Shown here piece by piece: positions 1-12,196 of a DNA stretch of 64,000 bases; the first letter of the stretch is position 1; every line of letters starts with the position of its first letter. The notes under the pieces are model-generated. The model searched no databases. It worked only from the letters and a program-made list of their open reading frames with translations, and was not told the origin of the DNA. Made by a program: the position numbers and the translations under genes. The stretch is from Cytospora piceicola (lineage: Eukaryota > Ascomycota > Sordariomycetes > Diaporthales > Cytosporaceae): assembly GCA_023375675.1 (NCBI GenBank), contig JALQBC010000001.1, positions 620,001 through 684,000 of the forward strand, given 5' to 3'.

Positions 1-1
1 C

Positions 2-3000
2 GGAGGCAACACTGACCGGTTGTTGAGGAACTTGGTTGACAACTCTAAGCTTCTTCGGAGTCTACGGGCCATCATGGAAAACACCAAGGCTTTTGGATCA
101 GTTGTTTGGACAAACTCGATCAATCTCTTGACCGACTTCATCAACAACGACCCTACCAGCTTTGCCGCCATCTCTGAAACCGGCATGGTCAATAGTCTGC
201 TTGAATCCCTCACCAGCCGGCAAGTTTCAGCAGCCCCAGCAGCCGAACGCAAGACGGACGAAGCACCAAGTGACGAGACTGAATCCCACTTCGAGCAGTC
301 TGTCGTTCTGGAGCCGGATAATCGCCCTCATCCTCCAGACCAAGAGACCCTTCGAGCTCCGCGAAGCGGTCCGCTTGCTGCCGGTATCCTGCCGTCCTCA
401 GAAGCGATCGCTGTCATCATTCCAGTCGTCAACTCGATCTGTCTAAACAATGACGGAATGAAGTTGGTCGCGGCTTCGAGAGTCCTGGAGAGCTTCTTGG
501 AAGTCTTCGAGAGTCCAGAGCACGTACGGATCATGCAGATCGACTCGGAACTCGCGTACAACATCGGACTCCAATTCGATGAGCTTGGACGACATCACCC
601 TGCTTTGAGACAGACAGTCGCGAACGCGGTGATAGATATGATTGCCAGGGTCAAATTCTTGGGCACTTCGAAGGCAGAGTCCTCTGGGTGGGGAGCTAAG
701 CTCTCCGTGACCGATCCAGATGGAAAAGTCATCCCCGCTGACAAGGACCTGTTGCAGAAGTCCAGTACCACGGCTTCTTCGAGGAAAGGCAAAGAGGTAG
801 CAACGTCATCTGAAGATGTCGAGATGGTGGATGTCACAGCACCAGTTGTCCCAGCACCATCGCAGTCGGATTCCTCGGAGGGCCCAGCTAAGCTTCCTGA
901 TAGCATCACAGCCTATGTCAATGCGCTTGCCTCGTTCCTGAACGCTTACATCAGCAACACCAGCCTGAGGACTTCCCTGACAAAGAGCGGTGGAATCGAA
1001 TATCTATTGGACATCATGGCATTGCCGAGTTTGCCTTACGATTTCGCCGATTCTGCTGCTTTAGGGTTGCTACAACAAGTTGTTGCCAGTATTGTCGAGA
1101 ACGCTCCTGTCATCGGAATGCCTTCGCTGCTGAACCGCATTGAAGTCGCCATGGAATCTTTGGAGCCATTGTTGTCCAGCTCGCCATCAGCATCGTTCTT
1201 CCGACCATTTGTGGAACCCGGCGTTACCCTGCGAGGAGATGGCACTGACACGTGGAATGCCGAGCTCGTCCACAAGGTCATGAACGGCACGGACGTGGCG
1301 AGGGCATTGCTGACTATTCAGTCCCTGCTCAAGACCCTGTACAGCTGTTTCCCTTACCAGAGCCGGCACGCATCCATTTCGTTGCCCGCCGTCAACGTTT
1401 ACGATCATTTTCACAAGGTGATCAAATCTCTGGGACCCCTCCTGCGCGTTGTCCTCTCAGAAGAGATATCCATAATCAGCCTTGTTCCGCAGCATTGGAC
1501 GTCGCGCAAAATGCAGAATGTGCGATCTGGCAGCGCAGGTGAACTCTTGATAGGCGAGCAGGAACCATTTTCTCAACTGCTTGGCAATTATGGCCTTGGC
1601 GCTTCCATTGAGCCAGCAGACCTAACACGACAGAATCGACCTACGCCAGAAGAGCAATCGAGCTCCCAGTATCAGAATTACCAAGTCCTGAAAGTACTGC
1701 TGCAGTCAATCATGCCCAGCGCCTATTCCTTCTTCCAGACACTGGGCAAGGCTTTGATGTCACGTCGGGAGCGAGACAGCTATGCTAGATCGAGGCACAT
1801 GCAGATGGCAGACGCCCTAGCCCAGACGGTACTGGATCAGCTGGAACCGTTCGGTGACAAAGCCCCAACTAAGCACGAGCTGCAGTATTGCATAATCATG
1901 CTGCACATTGTGCACGAAATGCTCACCGATTCTTCCCGGCACACTGAACGGGCGGGTGTGAGTGTTATTGTTCCTGTGCTTGACGCCTTCAAGGAGCATC
2001 AGGGCTTGGACGTCCTAAACAAACTGCTCAATGCGTTTGCGAAAGAGGTTAGCAAGGAACGCCAGGAGACAGAAGATGCCTCTATGGCTAGGCTTGGATC
2101 TATTGGCATGAAGAAGATTCTGGACCTATACATCATGATTGTCAACGGCAAGAACATCACTGACTCTATGCAACATCTCAATGTGCCCAGTCGGTCTTCC
2201 TCAGGTCGACAGCCGGACTGGTACCCGATGATCAACCAATATATTGTCGAGATCCGAATGGCAGTGCTGCCCACGGTTGCGGAGCTGTGGCGTTCGGACT
2301 TGGTTGAGAAGGCTTCCACAGATGTTGTCGGAAAAATCGTGGACATTCTCAAGGTGGTCTGCCAGGGAGAGGGCGAGGGCTCTGCATGGCGCAGAAGTGA
2401 GCTATCAAAGGCTGTGCCCCTGTTCAAGCGTGAGAAAGCAACCTTCCCGTGGCACATGTACGCGCCTCAGAGCACACGCCTGGCTGGTGAATACCCCGAG
2501 GATCTGGCGCGCGAGGCCGTGTATCGTGCTCTAGGCGTTCAAGACAATGCAAACGAGTACTGCAGAATGCATCGGGAGGGACTAGCGGGACAGCGCAATC
2601 CCATCCCTGCTGAAGACGCATTCCAAGTGACTTCACCCACGCAGAACGGCTCAGCGGACCAAACGCCTGTCTCCTCTCGCAGTTCCGACTTGCTACGGGA
2701 AGCCATGGTTGTGGACTCCTCCCCAGAGCTGGAGCAACTGATTGGCGCTGCGCTCGCAGACCGTGGCATCTCCTCTGAAGCTAGAGACAGCGAAGCACCT
2801 GTCGAAAGCCAGGATCAGATTGAGTCCTCGTCTACTCCGGCGGCGGCCCCCGTAGCGGCCACAACTTCATCGACTGGTCAAGATCAGGAACATGGAGATC
2901 GGCCTCTGGTGTCCAAGGACGATCTTGATGCGGAGCGTGATGTATTGCGCAAGGATCTGATCGACCGTTGCCTGGATGTTATAAGAGCGCATCCTGATTC

Positions 3001-6000
3001 GGTCTTCGAGGTTTCTGAGCTAATTAACGTTACGATTGACCGTCCCGATAGCGAAGAAGCTCGACAAGAGGTCGCTGAGACACTTGCAAATGCATTGATG
3101 TCTTACGCCCTGGATGACGAGGAGAAGAAGTCCAACGGCCGGAGCATTGCCGCATATGCTCACCTTCTATCTTTGATGCTCCACGGTTCGCCCCGATTCT
3201 TCAAGTCCACTGTCAAGACCCTGAAGGACAATGTGTCCGAGTACCTCAGCTTCCTGAAGGTCCCTGCCGGCAATACCACCGAGGAGCTGCCTCCTTGGAT
3301 ACCCCACATCCTCTTGATCTTCGAGATGCTCTTGGCGGATGATGCGCAGCCCGTGGAGGCAAAGTGGACCCCGCCTGGCAACGAAAACGACAAGATTGAC
3401 GAGCCCGTGCTGCAGGCCAAAGAGCCCATCATCCTTGAGGAAGAGAAAGCGACTCTACTGGAATCCGTGCTTGAAATACTCCCGCGCATTGGCAAGAATG
3501 AGAACTTGGCGGTTGCAGTCCTCCGTGTGTTGGTCATACTGACACGAAGCCGCTCAGTCGCGAAGATTGTGGGTGACAAGAAGAACCTGCAGCGTCTCTT
3601 CGTTATGACGAAGCAGCTTTCGGGCTTGGGTTCTGCCCGCCTCAAGGACTCTACTGTCTCCGGCAATGTGATGACCGTCTTGAGACACATCATCGAGGAC
3701 GATGATACCATCCGACAAATTATGCGAAGTGAAATTCGGAGGTACTTCGAGCAGATGGGCCACAGCCACCGGAACTCACGAGCAATAGATATTCCCACGT
3801 ACACTCGCAATCTTGCGCATGTTGCCTTACGGTCACCCGAGATATTCATCGAAATCACGAACGAAACCGTCAGACTCTCGCGATTCCAAGCACCGACCGA
3901 GCCCACGGGAATCAATCCTCGAGGAGTCACCCTGATGCTCAAGGAGAAGCCCGCAGAGAAGTCCGCAACCTCGCTTCCCAGGAGCGAAGTCGAGCCAGCT
4001 GTCCAAGCAACAGAAGGGCTCACCATCAACGACGTCAAGCCAACAACAGAGGCACCTGCTAAGGAGAACACGGATGCCACCAAGACCTCTCCACCCGAGC
4101 CGAAGCGACCTCTTGTTGAGACTCCCGACGGTGTCGTCCATTTCCTATTGTGTGAGCTACTTAACTACCGAGAGGTTGCCGATAAGGAGCCATCAGAAGT
4201 CGCAAAGGAGACGACTGCGCCCGCTCCTACGCCGACGCCTACTCCTGCTCCTACTCCTGCCCCTGTCGAAGCCTCTGGAACCACGAGCGGCGAGTCCTCG
4301 TCTAATGAAGAACAGAGTGGCGAGAGCAAGGACAAGAAGGCCTCGAAACCTTCCTTCAAGGCTGAAGAGCACCCGATCTTCGTTTATCGCTGCTTCTTGC
4401 TTCACTGCCTGGCGGAAATCTTGCAGAGTTACACCCGCACCAAGATGGAATTCATCAACTTCAAGCGCAACGCGCCGATGTTTGCCAACGCACCTGTCAA
4501 GCCTCGATCAGGGGTCCTCAACTACCTTTTGAACGACCTCCTCTGCACGAGCAGCCTCACATCTCCGCAGGACAGCATTGCAGCGAAGAAGAAGGCAGCG
4601 ACCTCTGAACAGGCACGACAGGTTCTCGTAGCATTGGTCGCCAAGACCAGCGAGAAACCTGTGGATAGAAGCCGCGAGCGTTTTGATTACGATGATGATT
4701 CTGATCTGCTCTTCGTCCGCAAGTGGGTCCTGGACATGATCATTCGGGCGTACAAGGATGCTTCCATGCCTGGCGAGGCCTTCGATGTTAGATACTCGAA
4801 GCTTCTGTCTTTGGCCGAGCTCATGATCAATATGATGGGCGAAAAGGATCGTGACTCGACAAACCCTCGTTTCTCAGAACACTCAACAGGCAGCCGCTCA
4901 CACATGCAACTCAAGCGTCTGATGTACGAAAAGGCTTTCTTGCCAGCACTCACTGCTTCCATTGCCGACATTGACCTCACGTTCCCGGGCGTGAAGCGGA
5001 CCATCAAGTATATTCTTCGTGTCCTCCAAGTCATGACGACCACGGGCATTCAGCTGAGTCAAGCTGGACTGATACCTTCCGGTCCTCAAGACAACGTTGA
5101 CGACGAAATCGGCTCTGTGTCGTCACTTTCTGAGGTAGAAGACGGGCGCGAAGAGACACCGGATCTCTACCGAAACTCAGCACTTGGCATGCTAGAGGCT
5201 GGTCGGGAAGACGACTTCGATGAGGATTCTGACGACGACGGTAAGCAACTCCCTTTCTCCCCGCAGCAGCGCTTTGGCTCGAATTGACTGGACGCTAATA
5301 CATTTCACAGAAGACGAGGAGATGTACGACGAGGAATACCCCGATGAGCTTGACTACGGCGACGAAATGTCCCAAGACGGCGAAGAAGACGTGAGCGACG
5401 ACGACGAAGAGCTCGGCGAGATGGGCGAAATCGAAGGCCTCCCCGGAGATCATCCTGTCGGTGTCGAAGTCATCATGGAAGATGACGACGACGATGATGA
5501 TGACGACGAGGATATGGACGAAGATGACGAGCTCAGCGATGACGATGGAGATGAAGATGATGACGATGTCGGCTCAGAAGACATGGATGACATCGAAGAT
5601 CGCATTGAAATCGTCGACGAGGAGGGAAATCCACTTGACGATGACGGTGGATCCGGCTGGGAGAGCGAGACTGACGATGAAGATGAAGGGGACGATGACG
5701 AAGATGGTCATGACTACGAGGACGGTGTGCAAGATCTCGACGAGCTCGCCGATATGCCCAACCCACTGCATGAGTTGCACGAGCTAATGCAGGGTGACCT
5801 TGCAGAAGATGGCCATCGCCTCTTGGCCGACGAGGGGTTCAACTTCGGTGGTGATCGCTACGATGACGAAGCTGAGGATGATGGTAGGTTATCTGAGAAC
5901 GTCCTTGGATGTTTCATATCCGATCATATCGAAGACGCAAGAGATTGTACTGACCACTTTCGACAGACGACGAGGAAGACGAGCAAGTAGATGTGGAGGA

Positions 6001-9000
6001 TGACTACATCTATGATTATCCAAGTGAGTATCAGAGAGCCCTTTATTCCCACGTTAGCATGCCAACATCTTTATCAGGACCTGGAGACGAACTTGCGCCT
6101 CCAGTCATGCCGGCCGGCCTGGGCTGGGACGCTCTCGTCGTTGAACGTGGCCCCCCACGCCCTCGCCGAAGTCCTTTCCCGATCGGTCCATTCGTCATTG
6201 GCGGTGGTCCTAGAGGAGCCGATCCCATTGGTGGTATGTTTTCTCGTGGTACAGAGGTTGAAACGATTGCACATAGAACGCAGTTGTTTGAACAGGAGAT
6301 GACGGGTGTCTTATCTCGGCTCCTTGGGAACCGTCGTACTGATACTGTGACAGATTTCCGCAGCTATTTCCGGAGTCGGGCCCCCGGTCCAGCGGCAAAC
6401 CAAGTCGATGGCCTTAACCCTCTTCTTCGCCGTGGCAACAACGGACGCGATGCTTCCCCACGTCCTGGAGCCACCTCGACCATGGCACGTCTAGGGGGTC
6501 TGCATGGCCTCCTTGACAGCCCCATGAACATCCTCAGCGACTTGATGGCAAATCTACCTCCAGGCGTTGCAGGCCGTGCTCCCCAGCTGTCCTTCCACAT
6601 CCAGGGCCCGGGCGGTCATGGACTTCAAGAATTCAGCATACCTCTGCGAGCTGGCCAATACAGTCGCGACGTGAGGGCTGAAACCCGTCGTGAAGTGTAC
6701 CAAGAGCCACAGCAAGCCGTTAGCTTCGCACCAACTACGACTGACCAGCGGTGGATGGACGAGGCGCGAGTAATCTTCAGCCACAATTACCAAGAGCGGG
6801 TTTCAAGGTTGAACAATCGTATCTGGGCAAAGCTCACGCCTCATGCCGCTGAGGAAGAGAAGAAGGTCAAGGCTGAGGAGACCGAGCGCCGACGCAAAGA
6901 GGACGAGGAGCATCAAAAACGACAGGAAGAGGAGCGAAAATTGCGCGAGGCTAAGGAGGCCGAAGAGAAGGCCGCACGAGAGAAGGCAGAAGCCGAGGAA
7001 CGCGAGCGCCTGGAGCAATTGGCAGCCGAGGCAGCAGCTCAAGCTGCTTCAGAGGCAGAAAACGAAGAGCCTCCTGCTGGAGGAGCTGAGAATGCCGAGC
7101 CGCAGCCCATGGAGGGTGTTGAGACAGCCGAGGGTGCTCAGCTAGCAGAGCCACAACAAAACGCACCGGCACAGCCACGCGTGGTCACCACCATCCGCGG
7201 CGAAGAAGTCGATGTTACCGAGCTAGGGATTGACCCCGAGTACCTTGCCGCCCTGCCGGACGAATTCAGGGAGGAAGTCATCGCACAGACCGTTACCACT
7301 CGACGCACTGAAGCCCGCGCGGCCGCAGCAGAGAGCTCCGCTGGAGAGAACACCGAGGTTTTCCAAGAATTCCTGGATGCCCTCCCTGAGGATATACGCC
7401 ATGAAATTGTCCAACAAGAGCGTCAAGAACGCCGACGAGCTGAACGCGATGCACAGCGGCGCCAGGCCGCGGCAAGCGGGCAAGCCGCCGCACCACAGGA
7501 CATGGATGCCGCCAGCATCCTAGCAACCCTTCCTGATAGCCTGAGAGAAGAGGTTCTTAGGGATCAAGGCAACGAGATCATGGACCAATTACCTCCAGAC
7601 ATGGCAGCAGAGGCTCGCGCTTTGTTCCAGCGCACCCAACGTGATGCGTCGACCTTGTTCCGCGTGCGTGACGCAGCCCGCAGTGCAGCTGAACCTGTGG
7701 TTGTTACCGACACTAACAAGGTTCAACGTCGCGCAACCGTACAGATGCTGGACAAGGCCGGTGTTGCGACACTCCTTCGCCTCATGTTTGTGAGCCAGCA
7801 GGGCTCCATTCGCAGCCATTTATTCCGTGTGCTTGGTGACGTCTGTGACAATCGCCAAAACCGGTTCGAGGTCATTGGCTCTTTGCTACAGATTCTTCAG
7901 TTTGGTAGCACCGATATGGAAGCCGTCGAGCGCAGCTTCAGTTCACTCTCCCTCAAAGCTAAGCAGCCCAAGGATAAGGAGAAGGAGAAAGACAAGGAGA
8001 AGGAGAAGGAGAAGGAAAAAGAAAAGGACAAGGATTTCAAGACTCCCGCAAGTCTGAAGCGGACGTTTACGAACATCAGTTCTACCGGCACCATTCAACA
8101 GAACTCGGAGATCTCGCCGCTTCTGGTTGTCCAGCAATGTCTCGACTTGCTTGTGGAGCTGTCGAGCAGAAACCCACATATCCCATCACTGTTCCTGACC
8201 GAGCATGATGGCATCGCAGTCTCTCTGAAGCAGGCTCATAACCGCAAGGGGAAGTCTAAGGATCTGAAGATGCACAAGTACGCTATCAACTCTCTGTTGC
8301 ATCTGCTCGACCGCGAACTCGTCATGGAGAGCTCTGCCGTGATGCAACTCCTTGTGGATCTCCTCAACAAGGTTACTCTGCCCCTCCAGGCTCTCGAGCG
8401 CCGCCGCAAGGAGGCCGAGGAAGAGGCAAAGAAGGCCGCAGAAAAGCCAAAGGAAGATGTGGTCAATGTGGAGGCAGCCCCTCCTGCTGACAGCGCTGGA
8501 ACAGCCTCTGTCCCGAGCGAAACTCCAGCAGAGCCATCCACGAAGACAACTGACGCCCAAGCGGGTGATGCGCAGCAGCCTGAGCAGAAGAAGGTTCGGC
8601 AACTCCAACCACCATTTATTCCCCCGGAGAACTTGAAATTGGTGGTAAAGATCTTCGTTGCGCGCGAGTGCAGCTCGAAGACTTTCCAGAACACTATCTC
8701 CACCATCAAGAACCTGTCCAACATTCCTGAAGCCAAGCAAACGTTCGGACGTGAACTTGTCAAGCAGGCACAGAACCTGAGCAAGAACATCGTCTCGGAC
8801 CTCGACGAGCTTCTGCCGCACATTGCAAAGGCGGAGTCTGGTACTGAGATTCAAGGACTGGCACTGGCCAAGTTCTCGCCTGGCGCGTCGGAACAGAACA
8901 AGCTTCTCCGTGTCCTCACCGCTCTCGACCATCTTTTCGAGACCAAGAAGGGCGACAACCGCGACGCAAGCGATGCAGCTGCAGCTGATGAGAAGTCTAG

Positions 9001-10577
9001 CTTGCTCATGACGCTGTACCATAACGAGACGTTCAACAAGATGTGGGAGAAGCTGAGTGATTGTCTTGCGGCTATTCGCCAGCGAGACAACATGATCAAT
9101 GTCGCTACCATCCTACTCCCCCTCATCGAGTCTCTCATGGTCGTCTGCAAGAACACCACGCTGGAGGATGCTCCCCAGGCCAAGAGACAGCTCAACAAGG
9201 ACATGGTCCTCTCCAGTCCACCCCCCGAGGACTCCATGGCAGGCCTGTTCTTCACTTTTACCAACGAGCACCGACGAATTCTCAACGAGCTTGTCCGTCA
9301 GAACAACAAGCTCATGTCGGGCACTTTCTCTCTTTTGGTAAAGAACCCGAAGGTGTTGGAATTCGACAACAAGCGAAGCTACTTCACTCGCACGGTGCAT
9401 GCCAAGCAGACCGGTCACACGCGGCCATCGTACCCGCCGTTGACTGTGAATGTCAGGCGTGACAACGTCTTCCATGACTCCTACCGGACGCTCGCCTTCA
9501 AGTCGGATGATGAGATCAAGTACGGCAAGCTGAATGTGCGCTTCCATGGTGAAGAGGGTGTCGACGCAGGAGGTGTTACTCGAGAGTGGTTCGCGGTCCT
9601 CACCAGGGCCATGTTCAACCCAGACTATGCGCTGTTTACACCCGTGTCTGCTGACCGCACGACCTTCCACCCGAACAAGGCCAGTCATATCAACGAAGAG
9701 CATCTGCACTTCTTCAAGTTCATTGGCCGAATCATTGGCAAGGCAGTCTACGAAGGACGCCTCCTGGAGTGTTACTTCAGCCGTGCGCTCTACAAGCGCA
9801 TTCTTGGCAAGCCTGTCTCCGTCAAGGACATGGAATCCTTCGACCCTGACTACTACAAGTCCCTTCTGTGGATGCTGGAGAATGATATCACGGGGGCTGT
9901 GATTGAGACATTCTCGGTCGAGGAAGAAGAGTTTGGCGCAAGCAAGACGGTCGACCTTATCGAAAATGGCAGCAACATCGAGGTGACCAACGACAACAAG
10001 CACGAGTATGTCCGTCTCATAGTGGAGCACAAGCTGCTGTCCTCAGTCAAGGTCCAGATGGAGCACTTCCTGCAGGGTTTCCACGGCGTCATCCCGGCAG
10101 ACCTGATCGCCATCTTTAACGAGCAGGAGTTGGAGCTGCTCATCTCGGGTCTTCCCGACATTGACGTGGACGACTGGAAGAGCAACACCGAGTACCACAA
10201 CTACACGGCAGCTTCACAGCAGATCCAGTGGTTCTGGCGCGCTCTGCGCTCATTCGACAAGGAAGAGCGAGCCAAGCTTCTGCAGTTCGTGACGGGAACG
10301 TCCAAGGTTCCACTGAACGGCTTCAAGGAGCTGGAGGGTATGAACGGCATCAACCGGTTCAACATTCACCGGGACTACGGCAACAAGGACCGTCTGCCAA
10401 GCTCGCACACCTGCTTTAACCGTAAGTTGACCCCCTCTCGTTATTACTTGTTGACCTGCCAATGCTAACCCGACCTCTACAGAGCTTGACCTCCCCGAGT
10501 ATGAGAGCTACGAGGCTCTCCGGACACAGGTTCTCAAGGCTATCACGGCGGGAAGCGATTACTTCGGATTCGCCTAA
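2..10577 (+). CDS. tom1: HECT E3 ubiquitin ligase, Tom1/HUWE1 type (5' partial)
   Basis: Giant E3 ubiquitin ligase that transfers ubiquitin from E2 to substrates through a HECT cysteine. In yeast, Tom1 acts in histone and excess ribosomal-protein turnover and mRNA export. The reading frame is open at base 2, so the true start lies left of the window; 3435 residues are visible. Exons: 2-5240, 5311-5883, 5967-6023, 6078-10421, 10483-10577. All junctions keep frame. The order seen is: alpha-helical DUF908/DUF913-type region, a strongly acidic stretch (about 5311-5880), a Glu/Arg-rich coiled coil (about 6840-7050), LP-containing ubiquitin-binding (UBM/DUF4414-type) motifs at about 7222, 7370, 7519 and 7575, a Lys/Glu run (about 7975-8030) and the HECT domain (about 9360 to the end). 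The catalytic Cys codon is 10412-10414 in SHTCFN, and the last intron falls three codons after it. The C-terminus ends DYFGFA as HECT ligases do. The 54-nt third intron is a multiple of three, so its retention would stay in frame. Confidence 0.95.
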
Positions 10578-12196
10578 AAGACTGGCGAGTAGAAATGAGA
10601 AAATGATAGGGTGGAAGTGGTATCTCTGGCATTGATCGTTCATCATGAAAATAGGTGTTTATTGAGGGGTTTTGGTGTTCCGGAAGGAAAGAAGACATCA
10701 GCATGGGGCAGCATTCAGTGGCTTGCCCTTTACCTTTATGATTGTGTATTGTCGTGGTTTGGACTGGCCCTTTTGACGCTTTTACTCTGGCACGCCTTGG
10801 ACGAACGAAGATGAGAGGCAAGGGGTTGGCTGAATTTTGGGCCGCTTGGAGGGGAGTTAGATAGATGTTGAAGCGGAGTGCAGGCCGTGGAAACGAATAC
10901 TACTCTTCTCTTGTAGATAAGTCGTGGTCGCCTCGAAACACAGTTGACATGTCACGAGTGACCGATTGCTGACAGGGCGATGGTGTGAAACGGGTAGCCT
11001 TGGCTGTGATATTGGGCCAGCTGGCCGCTCTTCCTTCCTTGACACTGCCCTGCTTACGGGCTTGTTTTTGTTTTTGTTTTGTTTTGTTTTGTTTTCGTTT
11101 CAGTGACTGCGGGTCACATAGATACTGACCTTGAACTGCTTTAGTCATTGAGAAGTTTGAGCAAAACTATTGTTTACTTGAGGTCTGATCCGGAGAAGAT
11201 GCAAGTCGCGGTTCGGATGTGAGCCGAGGTGGATTGGGTAACATTGAATAAGGGCAGATAGATGTCCGTTCACATGAAAAAGGGGTACCTAGGTAGGGAT
11301 AAGTACATATTGTACACTACATACTGAGTAAGCAAGTATGTCCGTAGGGATTAGATTCACTAGGGCATGCCTGCAAAGTCAATAGTTACCCGCGTGCGGC
11401 TAAGCAACGCCCTCGCCGTGAACGCTAGACCCGCCTGTGGGCCAAGAGACCCGCCTGCAGAAACGCTAGAAGTAGGTGGTCGACAGCCACCCCTGTCCAA
11501 CGGTGAACCCCTGGCCGCTACAACCTGACACCCCTGACAGCCTCCAGTCTTTCCCTCTGGAATTCCTCCTCCCCCCCCCCCTCCAAGAAGGAGCTTTGCA
11601 TATCTGGACATGTAGCTGAGGACAAGATCCAAATCTGATGAGCCGGATCCTCCCCGTTTCAGCAAGCAACCTTTCTTTATTTTATTGCATTCTATTTCCA
11701 GACCGCCCGTCAGGCCGGTAACGAACTCGTTCAACGAAACGAAACAAAGGCAGTAGTAGCAGTACTAAGCTTCCATTGAGCTCCAGCTGTTCTGACCCAT
11801 CACACCACACGAACTCCACCCTGCATCCCTTCACCGCAGTATAGAGATACAGCAGTGCAGAGTAGTTAGTCTACAACTACCGGTACCTGCACCCCATTCG
11901 AGTACACGTCTCCCTCGACGCCGTCAAAGAAAGAGAAGAAAAAAAAATAGAGACACGACACTTCTTCGAGTCTACAGACATCTGGACAGTACCACACGAC
12001 CAAACAAACCACCGCCAGGGCATCAATTCCAATTAGACAGTCCATAACTATCCATATATGGCCTAAGCTGCGGACAGCTCTACAATTCTATCTCCGCCCT
12101 CCATCTATCCCTTTATATTCTCCGAGATCCCCCCACCCCCCAGCGCCCGCGCAACCTCGAACCCTCCGACTCACATTCCAGAGATTCGAGGCCAAC
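10578..12196. other. intergenic, two UTRs and a promoter
   Basis: No gene is seen here. It should hold the 3'UTR of the HECT ligase and the promoter and 5'UTR of the RabGAP. A C-run lies at about 11573-11582, and a GTACCTAGGTAGGG motif of the kind scattered through this window's spacers lies near 11285. The last 300 bases before the next ATG are CT/CA-rich, as is usual for fungal leaders. Confidence 0.6.

Noticed and set aside
3160..4083. 307-codon minus-strand frame inside the HECT ligase
   Set aside because: Ser/Arg-rich shadow of a gene identified by homology on the other strand.
8186..10030. Two long minus-strand frames (278 and 305 codons) inside the HECT ligase
   Set aside because: Both lie fully antisense to conserved HECT-ligase coding sequence and have no recognisable motif.
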